Of a stretch of 64,000 nucleotides of DNA, positions 12,118 to 24,533 are shown in pieces. Both the position numbers and the translations under genes were made by a program. The stretch is from NCBI GenBank assembly GCA_033239125.1, contig BSWB01000001.1:61175416-61239415 (forward strand), given 5' to 3'. The first letter of the stretch is position 1. The number at the start of each line of letters is the position of its first letter. The stretch is from Fagopyrum homotropicum (lineage: Eukaryota > Streptophyta > Magnoliopsida > Caryophyllales > Polygonaceae). The notes under the pieces were generated by a model. It saw only the letters and a program-made list of their open reading frames with translations. It was not told where the DNA came from and searched no databases.

Positions 12118-12203
<86 letters not shown>
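12118..12203. repeat. (AT)n microsatellite inside the element F RT
   Basis: An uninterrupted AT dinucleotide run of about 86 bp, read as alternating Ile-Tyr codons in the RT frame just after NECNKC and before the CLYVDDM catalytic motif. The frame stays open on both sides. Confidence 0.95.
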
Positions 12204-12206
<3 letters not shown>

Positions 12207-12492
12207 TTTGTTGCATTCATTGATGTTGAAACCATTTGATATCAGTATGTTGTCAAATTTTTCGTGCCACTGTTTAGGAGCTTGTTTAAGTCCATAAAGG
12301 GACTTTACAAGTCTCCATACTTTGTGTTCTTGTCTAGACACAACATCACATTCGGGTTGTTTTATATAAATCTCCTCTTTTAACTCTCCGTTTAGAAATG
12401 CAGTTTTTACATCTATTTGATAAGGTTTCTTAATGCCTCCATTGCTATGAGTATTCTTAGAGAAGTTATTCTCGTTAACGGAGAATAGGTGT

Positions 12493-14084
12493 TGTTCGCT
12501 CCAAAATGTGTGTTTATACGGAAGAAAATAGTCTTAAATTTATACTAAGAATAAAGCAAATAAGCAAACCCGCAATGTACGAATCAATCGCAATACTAGC
12601 AACGGTATATAACTTCAGACTGTAATGCAAATCTCAAGCAACAAAGAACAAAGATATATGATAATCAGATAAAGGAATGCGGATTCTAGAGAGCAAAGCA
12701 TCCGTTTGTGGTTTCGGCTCAAGATTTCTAAAGATAAGCACGGACAAAACTGAGGTTGCTAAGGGAAAGCGTTTCTAAGATGGGATAGATCACGGGGGAG
12801 GTCTCACTATCCACTTTCCCAAACCAAAGATCCTATTACTGGGTAAGTCTCAAGAAACTGATGAAAGGAACTATACTCACAAACCAACACACCACCTAAG
12901 GGAATAGAATCAAACATCACCGGGTAAGTCTTGGGTTAAATCTCAAAGTTAGGATGAAGGCACACTCAAACCCTAGCAAAGGATATTCTTACCTAACACT
13001 CATCATCATAGGTAAACAAGCAAAGGATTCATCGGGTAAGTCTCTTCCTAGGCTTGGATATAAATCAGAAAAGGTACAACAAGGATAGGATTTGGCAAAC
13101 TATAACCTATGGTTCAAGATCAAACGTTCAAGGTCAATTTCATTCAGTTCTTGCCCGATCTCGGTCGAGATCACTGAAGAACAGTCCGAGACGGTGTACG
13201 GTTTAGGTTAAAACTCAACTTTCAAGGTCCTCTCGAGATAAAGATCTATTCTTTCATTGCCTATACCACAACTTTCAGCTAATCACCCTAGAATCGCAAG
13301 GGTTTTAGCCAACAATCATCATATTCAAAGCAATCAATGTATATATAATCAAGTTGTCAATAAAAGAGAACAAAACACTCAACAAAAGGTTCTTAATTAT
13401 CAAAAGTGCAAAACGGTCCAACAAAGTATCAATAATGTGTTCCAAAAGTTGATAACAACAACTAGAATCCTTCAAAGAAAACCTTACAAAAGTGTCTTCC
13501 AATCTTCCTTAATCTTCAACCTTGATCTCCAAGTAATCCTTCCAATATCTCCTTCCGTAAAAGAGAATTGAACTCACAGCCGTAAACTCCCCTTATAATC
13601 TGTTCCAAAAGTCGTCTTTCCAGCCGTCCTTAATCAATATTCACCTTCCATTATTATAGAAGAGCTTAGGGTAAATTATTTATTCTTCTAGGTTGTGGAT
13701 CGTCGACCTCGAGCAAGCCCAGTAAGGCACCTTGGTCGAGATGGTTACTTCTTCATCCGAGATCTTAACTCAAATTACGATCTTTTCTTCGTCTCTTCTC
13801 TTGATTTCTTCCTTCATCCATTTCCTAAGGTTCCTGTCTTCCTTCTTGTAGTTCCAAATGTTCCATAATGTAGCTTACTAGACTCCTTATGCTTCAACAT
13901 CCCTTTTTCGATCCAAAACATGCCCTATTCCCTAGAATTACAATCAAACTAGGTGTAGACCCCGATTCTTGTAAAGTAGACAAATAATGACATAATCAAT
14001 ATGAATATATATTCATGCATGCAGAATAATGAAGAGAAACTATTAAAACCATTTCCAATATATAGACTATAATTCATGTTATCA
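12493..14084 (-). repeat. Element G: solo LTR of a C-like Ty3/gypsy family
   Basis: A single LTR beginning TGTTCGCTCC and ending TTATCA (minus: TGATAA...GAACA) lies inside the RT frame of F. Flanks are GGTGT (12488-12492) and TGTGT (14085-14089), a 5-bp target-site duplication with one mismatch; the copy next to the 3' part of the RT fits the original Asp-Thr-Tyr codons. The LTR is homologous to that of element C (47775-49533), e.g. shared CTCCAAA start, AACCCGCA.TGTACG and GTGTAGACC.CGATTC. It contains the four GGGTAAGTCTC-type motifs (12790, 12837, 12917, 13029) and two palindromic modules (13157-13172 and about 13705-13765). A TATA-like TATAAG is at 13597-13592 (minus). No internal region remains, so it is the product of LTR-LTR recombination. 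Confidence 0.85.
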
Positions 14085-16139
14085 TGTGTCAAAGAAGTTC
14101 AAACATTCTTTTTGTCGGAATCCTTGCACCACCATAAGCCTAGCCTTGTACTTCTCTATTGAGCCATCAATTTTCATCTTAGTTTTGAAAATCCATTTGC
14201 ACCCAAGTGCTTTACACCCTTGTAGGAAGTCGACTAACTCCCATGCATGATTTTGCATAATGGAGTCTATCTCACTTTTGAGCGCTTCCTTCCATGAAGG
14301 TACGTCAGGTGTAGACATGACTTCTTTATAACTTCTCGGTTCTTTCTCCATGAGAAATGCCGTCATAAAGTCGTCCCCAAATGATTTTTTCGTTCGAGTT
14401 CTTTTGCTTCTTCGAGGTTCTTCCTCTACTATTTTATTCCCATAAGTGTCTACATCTCTTTGTTCACGAGTTCGTTTCAGATTTTCTTTATCCTTACACG
14501 GAAACACGTTTTCAAAGAATGAGGCATTCCTTGATTCCATTATTGTATTGACATGTATATATGGTATATTTGACTTATGTACTAGAAACCAATAAGCACT
14601 ATTATTGTGTGCATATCCTATAAAAATACAAACAACGGTTTTAGGTCTCATTGTGACCTTTTTAGGAGGTGGTACATCCACTTTTGCTAGACACCCTCAC
14701 ACTTTGACGTATTTGCATGATGGTACCTTACATTTTCAAAGTCCATATGACGTTTTGCAAATTACCTTATACGGTATTTTGTTGAGGATATAGTTGCTAG
14801 TAAGCAATGCTTCCCCCACACGTTTTGGGGTAACCCAAAATCTCACAATAATGCATTCATCATCTCTTTTAGAATTCAATTCTTTCGTTTCACAACTCTG
14901 TTAGACTCAAGTGAATATGGAGCAGTTGTTTGATGAACTATCCCATTTTCTCTACAGAACACGTTAAAAGGTTCATCGTACTCGCATCCTCTATCACTTC
15001 AAATTATTTTTATGGTTTTACTAAGTTGGATTTTAACTTCCAACTTGTATTCCTTGAATTTTTCCAAGGTCTCATCCTTGCTTCTTAGCAAGTAGATATA
15101 ACAATATCTTGTAAAATCATCAATAAAGGTGACGAAGTAATTTTTACCGCCTCTCGTTTGCACAAACTTCAAATCACACAAATCCGTATGAATTAAACCT
15201 AGAGGTTTGATTGATCTCTCCACTTGTGGGGATGGTGTTTTTGTGAGTTTTGCATGTACGCATACTAACATTTGTCTTTGTTTAATTTGCATTTCGAGAT
15301 TAGGTTCACATTTATTAGTCCTTGGATAGACTTACCATTCACATGTCCTAAACGTTCATGCCAAATATTGAAAGACTCAACAACATAAGCAACATGAGTT
15401 TTATTAATTGAAACATCAGTTACAATTTTTGGGATGACTGTTATTACATCCATTTTGAACAGTTCATCCTTTACATAACCTTTGTCTATGTAAATCCCAT
15501 TTTTCATGAGAGTTAGCTTATCAAAACCGAGCTTCACATAGAACCCATTCTTGCTAAGAAGAGTACCGGAAATCAGATTCTTCCGGATGTTTGACACATG
15601 CATGACGTTGGAGATAGTCAATTCTTTCTCTGACATCATATTCAACACTATCTTGCCATGACCTTTGACCTTTGATGTGGACAAATTCCCCACAAACAGT
15701 TGTTCATCTTGTTTATTCTTCTGATAGGTGGTGAACATCCCCTTGTCAAAACAGATGTGGCGGATAACACCAGTGTCATACCACCACTCCATAGGGTTGC
15801 TCCAGACCATGTTGACTTCAGAAGTCACAACACACAAATCAACATTTGTTAGCCCGTCTCCATCCATGTGGGCCTTTGGCTTGCCCTTGCCCTTGCATGA
15901 ATCACTTGTGCTCTAACATTCATCGGATTTGTGACCCATCTTGCCACAATTGTGACATTTTCCCGCAAACTTCTTCTTCATTGGTTGCTTGTTGGAGACT
16001 TTGGGTTGAAACTTATATTTCTTGTCATTTTGTTCAATCGGATGAACTTTCCCCATCAATGTTGCGATTGCTTAATTCAGTCCACAATTTGACCATAAAA
16101 TCTTTCATAGTCATTTTCTTTCGCTTGTGCAAAAGATAA

Positions 16140-16403
16140 CTCTTAAAAAGCTCTTATCAATTATTCTTTTAACATTTTTAATCCCAATTAATTACTTATA
16201 TTATTTTGTTAATAATCTTCGTCCAAACGTTTATACAAATTTATAAGCTACTAACTTTTAAATGAACCTCCTCTACTCACCAACCAAACACCACGTGAGT
16301 CGATCCGTGTTTTACACGCTCATTTCCACTCCGCACCGAATTGGAAAAGGCGGATCGATCTCCAATCCATCGTCTCATCTCCCATTCGGTTTGGTGCCGC
16401 AAA
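16140..16403 (+). promoter_or_regulatory. Upstream region of the TMEM135-like gene
   Basis: This 264-bp stretch between the truncated 5' end of element F and the host start codon contains CACGTG (16292-16297), a G-box core, inside CCACGTGAGTC. No good TATA box is seen nearby. The transcription start cannot be placed from sequence alone. F therefore sits very close to the promoter. Confidence 0.45.
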
Positions 16404-19400
16404 ATGGATTCGTCTCGCCACGAGAACCCCAGGCCGCAATCGCCTTACGAAGCATCAGATGCAGCCGCCGAGCGCCGCCTTCGGGAGGCGGAGGAGCGCC
16501 TCAGAGAAGCCATGGAGGAGCTCCAGCGCCGCCAGATGCGAGCTTCTAACCACCGCCACCACCCTTGCCCTCCTTGTGGCCACGCCGATGATTCTTGTTT
16601 AGCGCACGCCGTTGGCAACCTTTGTCAGACCTTCCTCCTCTCTTATGGCGTTCGCGTTGGCGTCGGGATTCTCCTTCGTGCTTTTAAGCTTGCTCGTCGA
16701 CAGTCTTATTCCTCAATCCTCGATCTCAAGGTTCTCTTCTCATTTTTTGCTTCTAATTTTTTTCATCAAACATCTGATTACCGACTTCATCCTTATCAGG
16801 TGAAATGCATTTTAAATTGTGAATATATATGTTGATTAATCACTGTAATTTGAAACCTAGATGTTTTTAATTTTCTTTGTCATAAGTGGGCAAATTATGC
16901 ACAACTTTGACACTGTCAGGTTAACGTCGTGCTGCAGCATCCGAATCTGTTTGTAAATCGTAATTCCAACTTCCCCCATGTTGAATCTCCAGCTACGTTT
17001 TCTATCGCCGTCATGACATAATTCTAGAAAGGAGATTGTTTGAGCCTATTATAGAGATGCCTTTAACTTTCACTGTAAATCTTACGAGGTAGCATGATCT
17101 AAGACCACCGGCCTTGCATGAAATGAATACATTATATATTGCCCTCTCCATCCGGATCGGCATTGACTTGGCTGATTTATTTTGAAAATACTGGGACTGT
17201 CAGACACCTAAAGACTAATATACGTTCAGTGATATGCAGATCATATCTTTCCTTTTCATATAAACTCCTAAAGGCATCTTATGGTATCTGAAGACTAGTT
17301 TCAAACCAAATGCATTCAATAAGTGTCTTATTTTCCAATAAGAATAACGCAATCAGTACGTTCCCGATAGATAGTAGGCCAAAAGTAGTGTTCATTGATG
17401 TTAGGATTGAAGCCCATTTTCCTGTGATGCTCTGTTTTGTTAACCCTACAAAATTTGGCCTGCCACCAACCCTTTGCCTATTGGCCACCTGATGTATGAC
17501 CATCCTTCAAGTGGCTTATTGTCTGATGTCTAGAGAGTCTGATACTACCCAGGTTTAACAGCTAACTAGTTGTCTGGATGCTGATTTGATGCCTTTAAGT
17601 GGATTGTGTTTGATTTTATGCCTTAAGCTTGTTGGTATAGGCTTTCTTGACTGTAGGAAGGATCATTATTTTTTAATGTGCCTAACTTCTGGAGCTTCAA
17701 TTTCCCAAATCAACAAAAAGATGTATTTTGAGTGGTATTTTTTGTTTTGTTACGGAGCCTAGAAGATGGAAAATTTTAGTCATGGATGCAAGATCTTGTT
17801 TTGAAGAAACCTATGAAATGCAACATGATCTTTTTTTCTTTCATTTCAGCAACTTGTTTCCGAGAAGGATCTAATAGTTCGTGAGGAAGCATGCCGTATT
17901 GGTTTGCTGTTTGGTGGATTTACTGGATCTTATCATGCCTTGCGGTGCTTACTCAGGAAGTTGAGAAAGAAAGAGACTCCTATTAATGCGTAGGTCTTCC
18001 AAATAAGCTTCATAATTCTTTGATCATTGCAAAACAAGTGTATCTGTTCATAAATGTAACTTTGTTAAAGGTGATGATGGAGCAGAATGTTAGCAGGTTC
18101 GATAGCAGGATTGTCGATTCTAGCACTAGATGATTCTAACCGAAGGCGTACACTTGCTCTTTATCTTCTTGCTAGGGTTGCACAGGTACCAGACCTGAGC
18201 ATTTTTCTTGCTTCACAATTTCATAATAGTGCTTTTAGTTATATTATATATGTTCTACATAACTGCCTTGCAAGGTTCTGTTACTGCTGTTGATTTTTCC
18301 TTCTCCGATTTGCCAGTGCTTTTGTTGAATATTCTTCGTGATTATATTGCTATATTAGTGCTGACTTTGAAATATATATCAATTAAATATCTTTTGTCAG
18401 TGTGCCTATAACTCTGCAAAAGCAAAAAATAAATTTCACCTTTGGGGAAGTCATTGGAGACATGGAGACTCGTTACTTTTTGCCTTGGCATCTGCACAGG
18501 TATGTTTTTGCTATCTATTATGATATATTTTTTTTTGTCCATGGTTTATGAACTTACATACAGAAGCATAGTTGATAGAAACATAATAAATGTTATATCT
18601 TTCTACATGCTATAAGTTTTTAAATGCAATATTTTTTCTACATGATGTGAACTATTTATTTTATAGCTCTCTCTAGTTTTAACTGTTTTTACATGTTATA
18701 TCTTTGGCTACTCCCATGGGAATATCTAAGGTTAAACTACATGTATCACCCCTAATTTTGACTTATTTTCACCTAACCACTCATATAATTTTTGGTAGAA
18801 AACCAGCCGATATTGAAGTTCTGTTAGCAAACAACCACCTCCCGATACATTCCATCCATGACCCATCCTTAAAGATCCCTAGTTGATGTTTAGAACAAGA
18901 TTTTACTATACTTCCTTAGTATTTTACATAGCTTTTTACACTGAGTGGTGAATCTATGTTTAAAAAGTGAAGAACTGAACCTGGGATTTGGTTGATGCGG
19001 GAAAGAACAAGGAGAAGAGATGCTGGATGCCTTTTTACGAAGAGAGGTGAATCGATGTTAAAGAGAGGGAAGAACCAATTCTGGTATCTGGTGGTGGCTC
19101 TCCCATTCGCTTTAGTTTGACCCCGAGTCTCCGTTCGCAGCATATTGACCTTGATGGTCTCCCCGCCTTGGGTTCTTGATCAAGTCCTAATGACTTGCAC
19201 CAGTCCTGCAAAATCACATCTTCTTCAGTTGTCCTTCCAGGTGCGACGATTTTCAGCATCCTAAGGAGAGTCTCCTCTGAAAGCAAGTCTAACAAGTTTG
19301 CCACTCTCTGTAAAAAGCAGCAGGAAAAAATCAGATTGAATTTCAAGGGTTTTTGCTTCTGTTTGCCTTTTGTTTTTGAAAGGTTGCTTCTGTTTGCTTT

Positions 19401-22400
19401 TTTGGTCTTTTTATACAAGGAACAAATTATGCTCATGAAAATGGTTGGATCTTAAAAAATTATATTTTTATAACGTTGATAGAAATCCAGCTATATAAAA
19501 GCTTTTCTTTAATGGAAGAATATTTTGCTTCCAGCAGCGGAAATCAATAGAATGATCCTTTGTTTGTCGCTTGAGGGTTGGATCTGATAGAATTCTTAGC
19601 TGATTTCCTTGCGTTTTCTTGTGTTTCGAGGGAAAAAGAATCAAATCAGTTCATTAAATGAAATCAATTGTGGATGAAATTTTGATGCTTAAGGATATAA
19701 AACATGAAAATGTGGCTTTCTGGGAAAGAGAGAAGATAAGAGGTTAAGTGAAATATAGGGGTCGTTTAATGTAGTTTAATGAATCTGATCATAAACAAAA
19801 CCATACTTGTTTTTGCAAAGAGATTTACTGTATAACATGTTCAATTGCATGATTTTGTTTGTTGATCTTTCTCCATACTATAATTGCAGGTTATGTATGC
19901 ATTTATAATGCATCCTGAGACCCTGCCAAAAGCCTACCATGATTTCATTCAGAAAACTGGACCTGTTGCAAAGCCAGTATATAAGGCTGTTCGTGACTGC
20001 TGTAGAGGGACCCCAGTGGATATAGCTTCACTATCTACTTATTTGTCCACCCGGAAAATATCAGAGGCGATTCACTTAGAAGAGTTCCCTTCTATAATTC
20101 CCTGTTCCATAATCCACCCAAATACAATATCTTGTGTAGCTCATGATATCCAGGCCGCATCAGCTACTTTCAAGAAGACATTTCCTCTTTACTTCTCCTT
20201 GACTTTGGTACCCTTTGTGGTTCTGCACCTTCAAAAGGTACATACTATTTGAAGTTTCTTCCACCATTAGATCATAATTAGCTTTGCTTGTTAATTGCTT
20301 TTCTAGAATTGAATTACCAGCCCATGTTGCAACATCTCTAACTGGAAAACGTTCAATAAAGATGAAATAGGAAGATAAAGCATGGTCTGTCGTCCTATAA
20401 TTTATTGTGACGTAGTGAAGACATGAGACAAGCACATGTTATTTACTGAAAAGATAGAAAAAAGCGGACTAAACCAAGAGGAGGAAGATTCACTTGACGT
20501 TGCTAATATTGAAATCATGTAACCTGCAAAACAAGATAGCACACAGATCTCCAAGGATTTCAACAGATCACAAATCACTTTGATGAAAATTGACTACTTT
20601 TGAGAAGAATGGCATTGCTATGGGCCAATAAGAACCCTGCTAGAGGTTCGCAGTAATTTTTCATAGTAAATCTTAATAGGGGAAACATACTCGTTAAGAT
20701 TATGGAATTCAGTAGATTTGTCTACTTGTTACATTAAATTCACTTGATGTCTTGGCAAGATCATTATGTTAGCAGAACACGAGATTGTATACTTGTATGC
20801 TTCTATTGTTTTCCTAATCCTTATTTTCTGCGTATTCTCATTCATTTCTTGTAATGCTGAATTCGTTTTCTATATGTCTACTCCAAATAGAAGTAAGCCT
20901 ATGTTTTCTATCGTCTCATTTTTATCCACTGTATTCCATCTCATCTCTTCTTAAGCCTGTCTTATCCATACCATGTTTGAATGATTGTTTGTGAAATACC
21001 TAGAGTGGAAGCAAATGCACATAAGCTAGAGTTGTACTATTAATTCTTATCAGGGTGATAATGCTAGAGCAGTAACCTGGCCATGTTCAGCTCTATGGGT
21101 TATGTTGAAATGGTAGCGTTGTCCCACATCGATAATACATAATGTTGTGAGACTAGCATATAAGCTCCATGGGTTACTCCTCTTACCAATTGGTTTTAGG
21201 ATGGAACCTGTGGACTTGTGTGCGTAAGCTCAATTGGTGTGCATCTCCTCCATGTCTCTAGACTCGCCGGATATTAAAATCAACATGGTATCAGAGCTTA
21301 TTCGCTCGGGTCTCATTATCCTGTTATCCGCTTATGGGTTAATAGTTCCGATAGGGAAAACAACATGTTTTGTAGTGAAAAACTTGTGTTGAGACCTGAT
21401 AAGAATCATGGCATGCCTTTTAAGAAAACTCATTGGTGATTTGAAAATGAAATGTGGTCTGCACATCTAATTTTGTAAGATAGGTATTCATCTCACAAGC
21501 TGCGAGCCTCTAGTTTATAGTTTTTGCATTGCGCTGTGGATACTTATGGGATGTCAGAAAAAAAAAAAAGATTAGGTGAAGTAATATGTATGCACTTTAG
21601 GATGGTGTACTGTTGCATGTAACAAAATCCATTTATATAAGATTGCGGAATCAAAGTTAATTGGGAGTCACACACCCGGTTAAAGCATATATAATGTAGT
21701 ACCCTCGTCTCAGATTATAAGTCTGTTGACTTTTCTGTTTTAGAGGGGATGATTTGCTTTCTTGGAGTCCTTTGAAGTGTTGGGCACCTCCATTTATTGT
21801 ATTGCTGCTGAAGTTTTGAGTTGTTCCCTTACCTAGTTTACAGAGGCTCCAGTTCAGACTTGCTGGCGTGCTGTAATCAATGCTGTTCGTTCAACAACCT
21901 TCTTGTCTGCCTTTGTTGGAGTATTCCAGGTAGCAATATACCCCTCTCTTTGTGATCTCCTTGTTTTGATTCTACATTTCGTTCATGTGTTTTGTTTATT
22001 GACTATGGGTCTGATGTTCGAAGGGGGTAATTTGTTTGCATAGAAAAGTGGCAACGAAAGACCACAAACTTGTATATTGGATGGCGGGTGGAATTGCAGC
22101 ACTTTCTGTGCTGCTTGAGAAGAAAGGTAGGAGGAGCGAACTTGGTTTATATGTTGTCCCCCGAGCTTGTGATTCCTTGTGGTACATTTTGGTGAACCGT
22201 CATCTGCTCCCAGACATAAAGAATGCCGAGGTATCATCATGTGATCACAACCCTCACTTAATTTCTGACTTGTAAATCGTCTTCCTTTATCTCAGTGTTT
22301 TAATCTTCAACTTTATAGGTTGCTTTATTCAGTGCTTGTATGGGTGGAATTATGTACTACCTGGAGTACGAGCCGGACACCATGGCTCCATTTCTGAGGG

Positions 22401-22597
22401 GCCTAATTCGTCGTTTCCTTGCAAGTAGAATAAGCAACCCAAGTTCTTCATCAAGCCGCACTGCTTCCTACTCTTACCTCCAAACTCTTGACACCACGAA
22501 AGATATAAAACCGGAGCAAGATACTGACGTGGCTACGGCTACAGTTTCGGGTTCATCATCTGAGGTGTATAACCTCGAGTCAATACCTGGACTTTAA
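16404..22597 (+). CDS. TMEM135/Tim17-family membrane protein, eight exons
   Basis: Exons with GT-AG borders and continuous frame: 16404-16730, 17850-17989, 18086-18185, 18401-18499, 19890-20237, 21837-21929, 22024-22230 and 22319-22597 (stop TAA). The product is about 530 residues, the length I recall for plant proteins annotated as TMEM135 N-terminal/Tim17-Tim22-Tim23 family; the animal TMEM135 acts in peroxisomes and mitochondria, but the plant role is not established here. Residues 20-45 form a charged, Glu/Arg-rich helix (AAERRLREAEERLREAMEEL), followed by CPPCGHADDSC, a Cys-rich motif of the TMEM135 N-terminal domain. Glycine-rich hydrophobic stretches (IGLLFGGFTGSYHALRCLL, LAGSIAGLSIL, WMAGGIAALSVLL) resemble Tim17-type membrane helices. 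The C-terminal core MGGIMYYLEYEPDTMAPFLR is typical. The acceptor of exon 6 could also be 21846 (in frame). The ATG is the first in frame. Confidence 0.85.
18500..19889 (-). other. Intron 4 with antisense coding-like segment
   Basis: On the minus strand 19315-19150 follows an acceptor-like TTTTTACAG and reads RVANLLDLLSEETLLRML, KIVAPGRTTEEDVILQDWCK and SLGLDQEP without stops; the open frame spans 19436-19035. The composition looks like protein-coding sequence, not intron, but I do not recognise the protein. Nearby, 18941-18990 and 19045-19095 are a degenerate direct duplication (GTGAATC.ATGTT..A.AG..GAAGAAC). It may be a captured exon of another gene or a chance frame. Confidence 0.35.
20238..21836 (+). 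other. Intron 5 (1.6 kb), host of the TRIM remnant
   Basis: Bounded by AAG|GTACAT and CCTAG|TTTACAGAG. It is the longest intron and holds the TRIM LTR and primer-binding site at 21103-21297. Apart from that no coding or repeat feature was recognised. Confidence 0.6.
21103..21285 (+). mobile_element. TRIM-type LTR remnant in intron 5
   Basis: A 183-bp segment begins TGTTGAAATGG and ends ATCAACA, immediately followed by TGGTATCAGAGC (21286-21297), the initiator-tRNA-Met primer-binding site. Inside are TTGTCCCACATCG, CATATAAGC and ACCAATTGGTTTTAGGATGG, words shared with the short LTRs of plant TRIM elements (terminal-repeat retrotransposons in miniature). No second LTR is found before exon 6, so it is a truncated copy. 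It lies in the same orientation as the gene. Confidence 0.7.
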
Positions 22598-24533
22598 GGA
22601 TAGTTTCCACCTACCGAGAGAGTCCTCATTCCCAAAGACTTATCCATTGCTCGACGATGCTTATTGGATGCCAATTTAACCGGCTTGCATGTTACAGCGA
22701 CCGCTCCATCTCTCATTCCTTGGTAATCAGTATCAGCGGTTTCAGTCCATTAGCGACTTCCATTCTTTGTTCAATTGCATTTAGGTTTCAAAATGATATT
22801 ACCAGTTTGTAGACTTGAAATCGCGATGTTTGGTTCAAAAAAGAAAGTTTGGATCCATTTATTTGCTCTATGGGAGACACACACATCTGTCTGTGGTGAT
22901 TGATATGGTGAAAAGTGGCTAATTCTTCAACAATTGGTTGGATTTGAAGGCGCATTGTGGAATAAGAGAATTCACATAGATCGATATTGCAGGTGTTTTT
23001 AGCTTTCGCGTGAGCGTGAGCATTTGCATTTGCATGAACTAAGATATATTTATAATTTATAAAATAATTTTATTTATTGCATGTGTATATTTTATTTAAA
23101 AAAACATATTTTTTCATATAGAATTTTTGTATGAATTTTGTTTGTCAAATATTTTCTGAATTAATTTTTGAAAATTTTCAATGAATTGTACCGTCATGTA
23201 CTGTCATTAGTTGTGTTATCAACTCTATTGTCATCGATTGTATTGTTAACAACTGTACTATCATCAACTAGATTGTTACCAAATATGTTGTCATCATGTT
23301 ATCAATTGTATTGTCACTCATTGTGAACATATGTGTTGTTATAAATTGTATTGTCCCAATCCTAGTACCTTCGAAAACTCCTTGGTATATAAACTCCAAC
23401 AATATCCTCTAAAGACCTTCATTTCACATCACACTCCATCTTTCATTACCATGGATGTTGTCTCCAACTTGTCTTTGACTTCGTTCGTTCAGTGGGCACA
23501 AGTAATTTCTTTTTCTTGTTTTCCAAATGATGTGTTTCGAAAGAGTTAGTCTGATATAACAACCCTAGGCGTATATATAACGTACTAATCTAAATGAAAA
23601 TATCTCGTTTCCATTATCATCTTTGGTCAAATAATTGATAATATCAGTGATATCCTTTCCTATCTTAAAATCCTAAGATACTCAATTGTTAGAGAAATAT
23701 ATCATTCTATGACACGCTTTACAAGTTAATAAAAATAATCTGGCGAATCTTCTCCATACGTAAAGTATAATACCAAATATAACAAATCCGATCTTCAAGA
23801 TTGCGGTAGCTTTCACACTTGGTGCAACATCTTGTCTCGGTGTACCGTGGTTAGCGTTTCGAATAGCTCAACACCCTTGTTTACTTCAACAAATATTTGT
23901 TTGCTGTATGACACTCAGTTAGTGACCTAAGATCACTTTCTTCTGTGCCAGTTCCCTAAAACTAAATTTTGAAAGACTTATTAGAAATTTTATAGAGAGT
24001 TGTTTGTTGATATCAAAACATCAGAGTTTATGAGTTCATTTCAAAACCCAATAAATTTCCCTTTTTCTTGAAGGTGACAAACAACCCTAAAAGTAGAACC
24101 ATAAATAATAAAAAAAATTTCAACTTAACCAGTAAATAAAAACAAATATATAGAAATTCCCCCGTGAAGAAAACGGTTTCGAAATTCCTTCATAGAACAA
24201 AAACTTTCCCTAAAACAGAAAACTATTAGTAGTTCCCCCTCAAAAGTTTACACAACCTTTTTTGCTTTTGTTGAATGCTAGTGAACCACATGTCTTAAGT
24301 AGGTTTTTATAACCTTATAACTTTTCCCCTTTTGACATCATCAAAAAAATCACATGTCTTAAGTAGTAAGTCAGAAACGTTATCATTCATTGTAAAAAAA
24401 TGAGAAAATAGGAAGTTAAAACTGATTTAATACATCACCAAGAAAGCAAAAAGGTAAAAACAATTGATGGTGAAGAGATAAGAAGATGGTGTATATCATG
24501 ATAAGGTGATTCAAGCAATGTCTTAAAAAATTT
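22598..24533. other. 3' flank of the host gene and intergenic DNA
   Basis: The 3' UTR should lie in the first few hundred bases, but no unambiguous polyadenylation signal can be chosen. 23170-23360 holds a decayed minisatellite of the type TTGTCATCAACTGTATTGTTA (about eight degenerate units). At 24315-24350 the minus strand has TTTTTTTGATGATGTCAAAA followed by GGGG, and at 24233-24243 GGGGGAA, words often found near the 3' end of plant Copia pol, so an old Copia relic is possible. No intact gene is seen. Confidence 0.5.

Larger units (their letters stand above)
11123..16139 (-). pseudogene. Element F Copia gag-pol, 5'-truncated and split by solo LTR G
   Basis: Minus-strand order is that of Ty1/Copia. 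A zinc knuckle CHNCGKMGHKSDEC lies at about 15958-15917. A protease/GAG-pre-integrase segment follows (WWYDTGVIRHIC, then IWHERLGHVNGKSIQGL). The integrase core contains HTDLCDLKF and YFVTFIDDFTRYCYIYLL (15240-15060) and the tail VVCIFIGYAHNN (14640). The RT segments are ALGCKWIFKTKMKIDGS (14210), LVKSLYGLKQAPKQWHEKFD and CLYVDDMLIIGSKKDM (12300-12050). RNase H (ISTMESEF near 11475) and the C-terminus KGLSRDQVLKSSRGM (11180) complete it. A stop follows the zinc knuckle, frames shift at about 15280 and 15000, and LTR G (12493-14084) interrupts the RT at FDT. The 5' end (most of gag, primer site, 5' LTR) is missing. Confidence 0.85.

Noticed and set aside
12040..12297. Plus-strand frame with an Ile-Tyr repeat
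   Set aside because: It is the opposite-strand reading of the AT microsatellite inside the Copia RT.
22036..22275. Start of exon 7 of the host gene at 22044 after TTTGCATAG
   Set aside because: That acceptor would put the frame out of register; the acceptor at 22023 keeps the frame and adds GVICLHRK, which suits the family.
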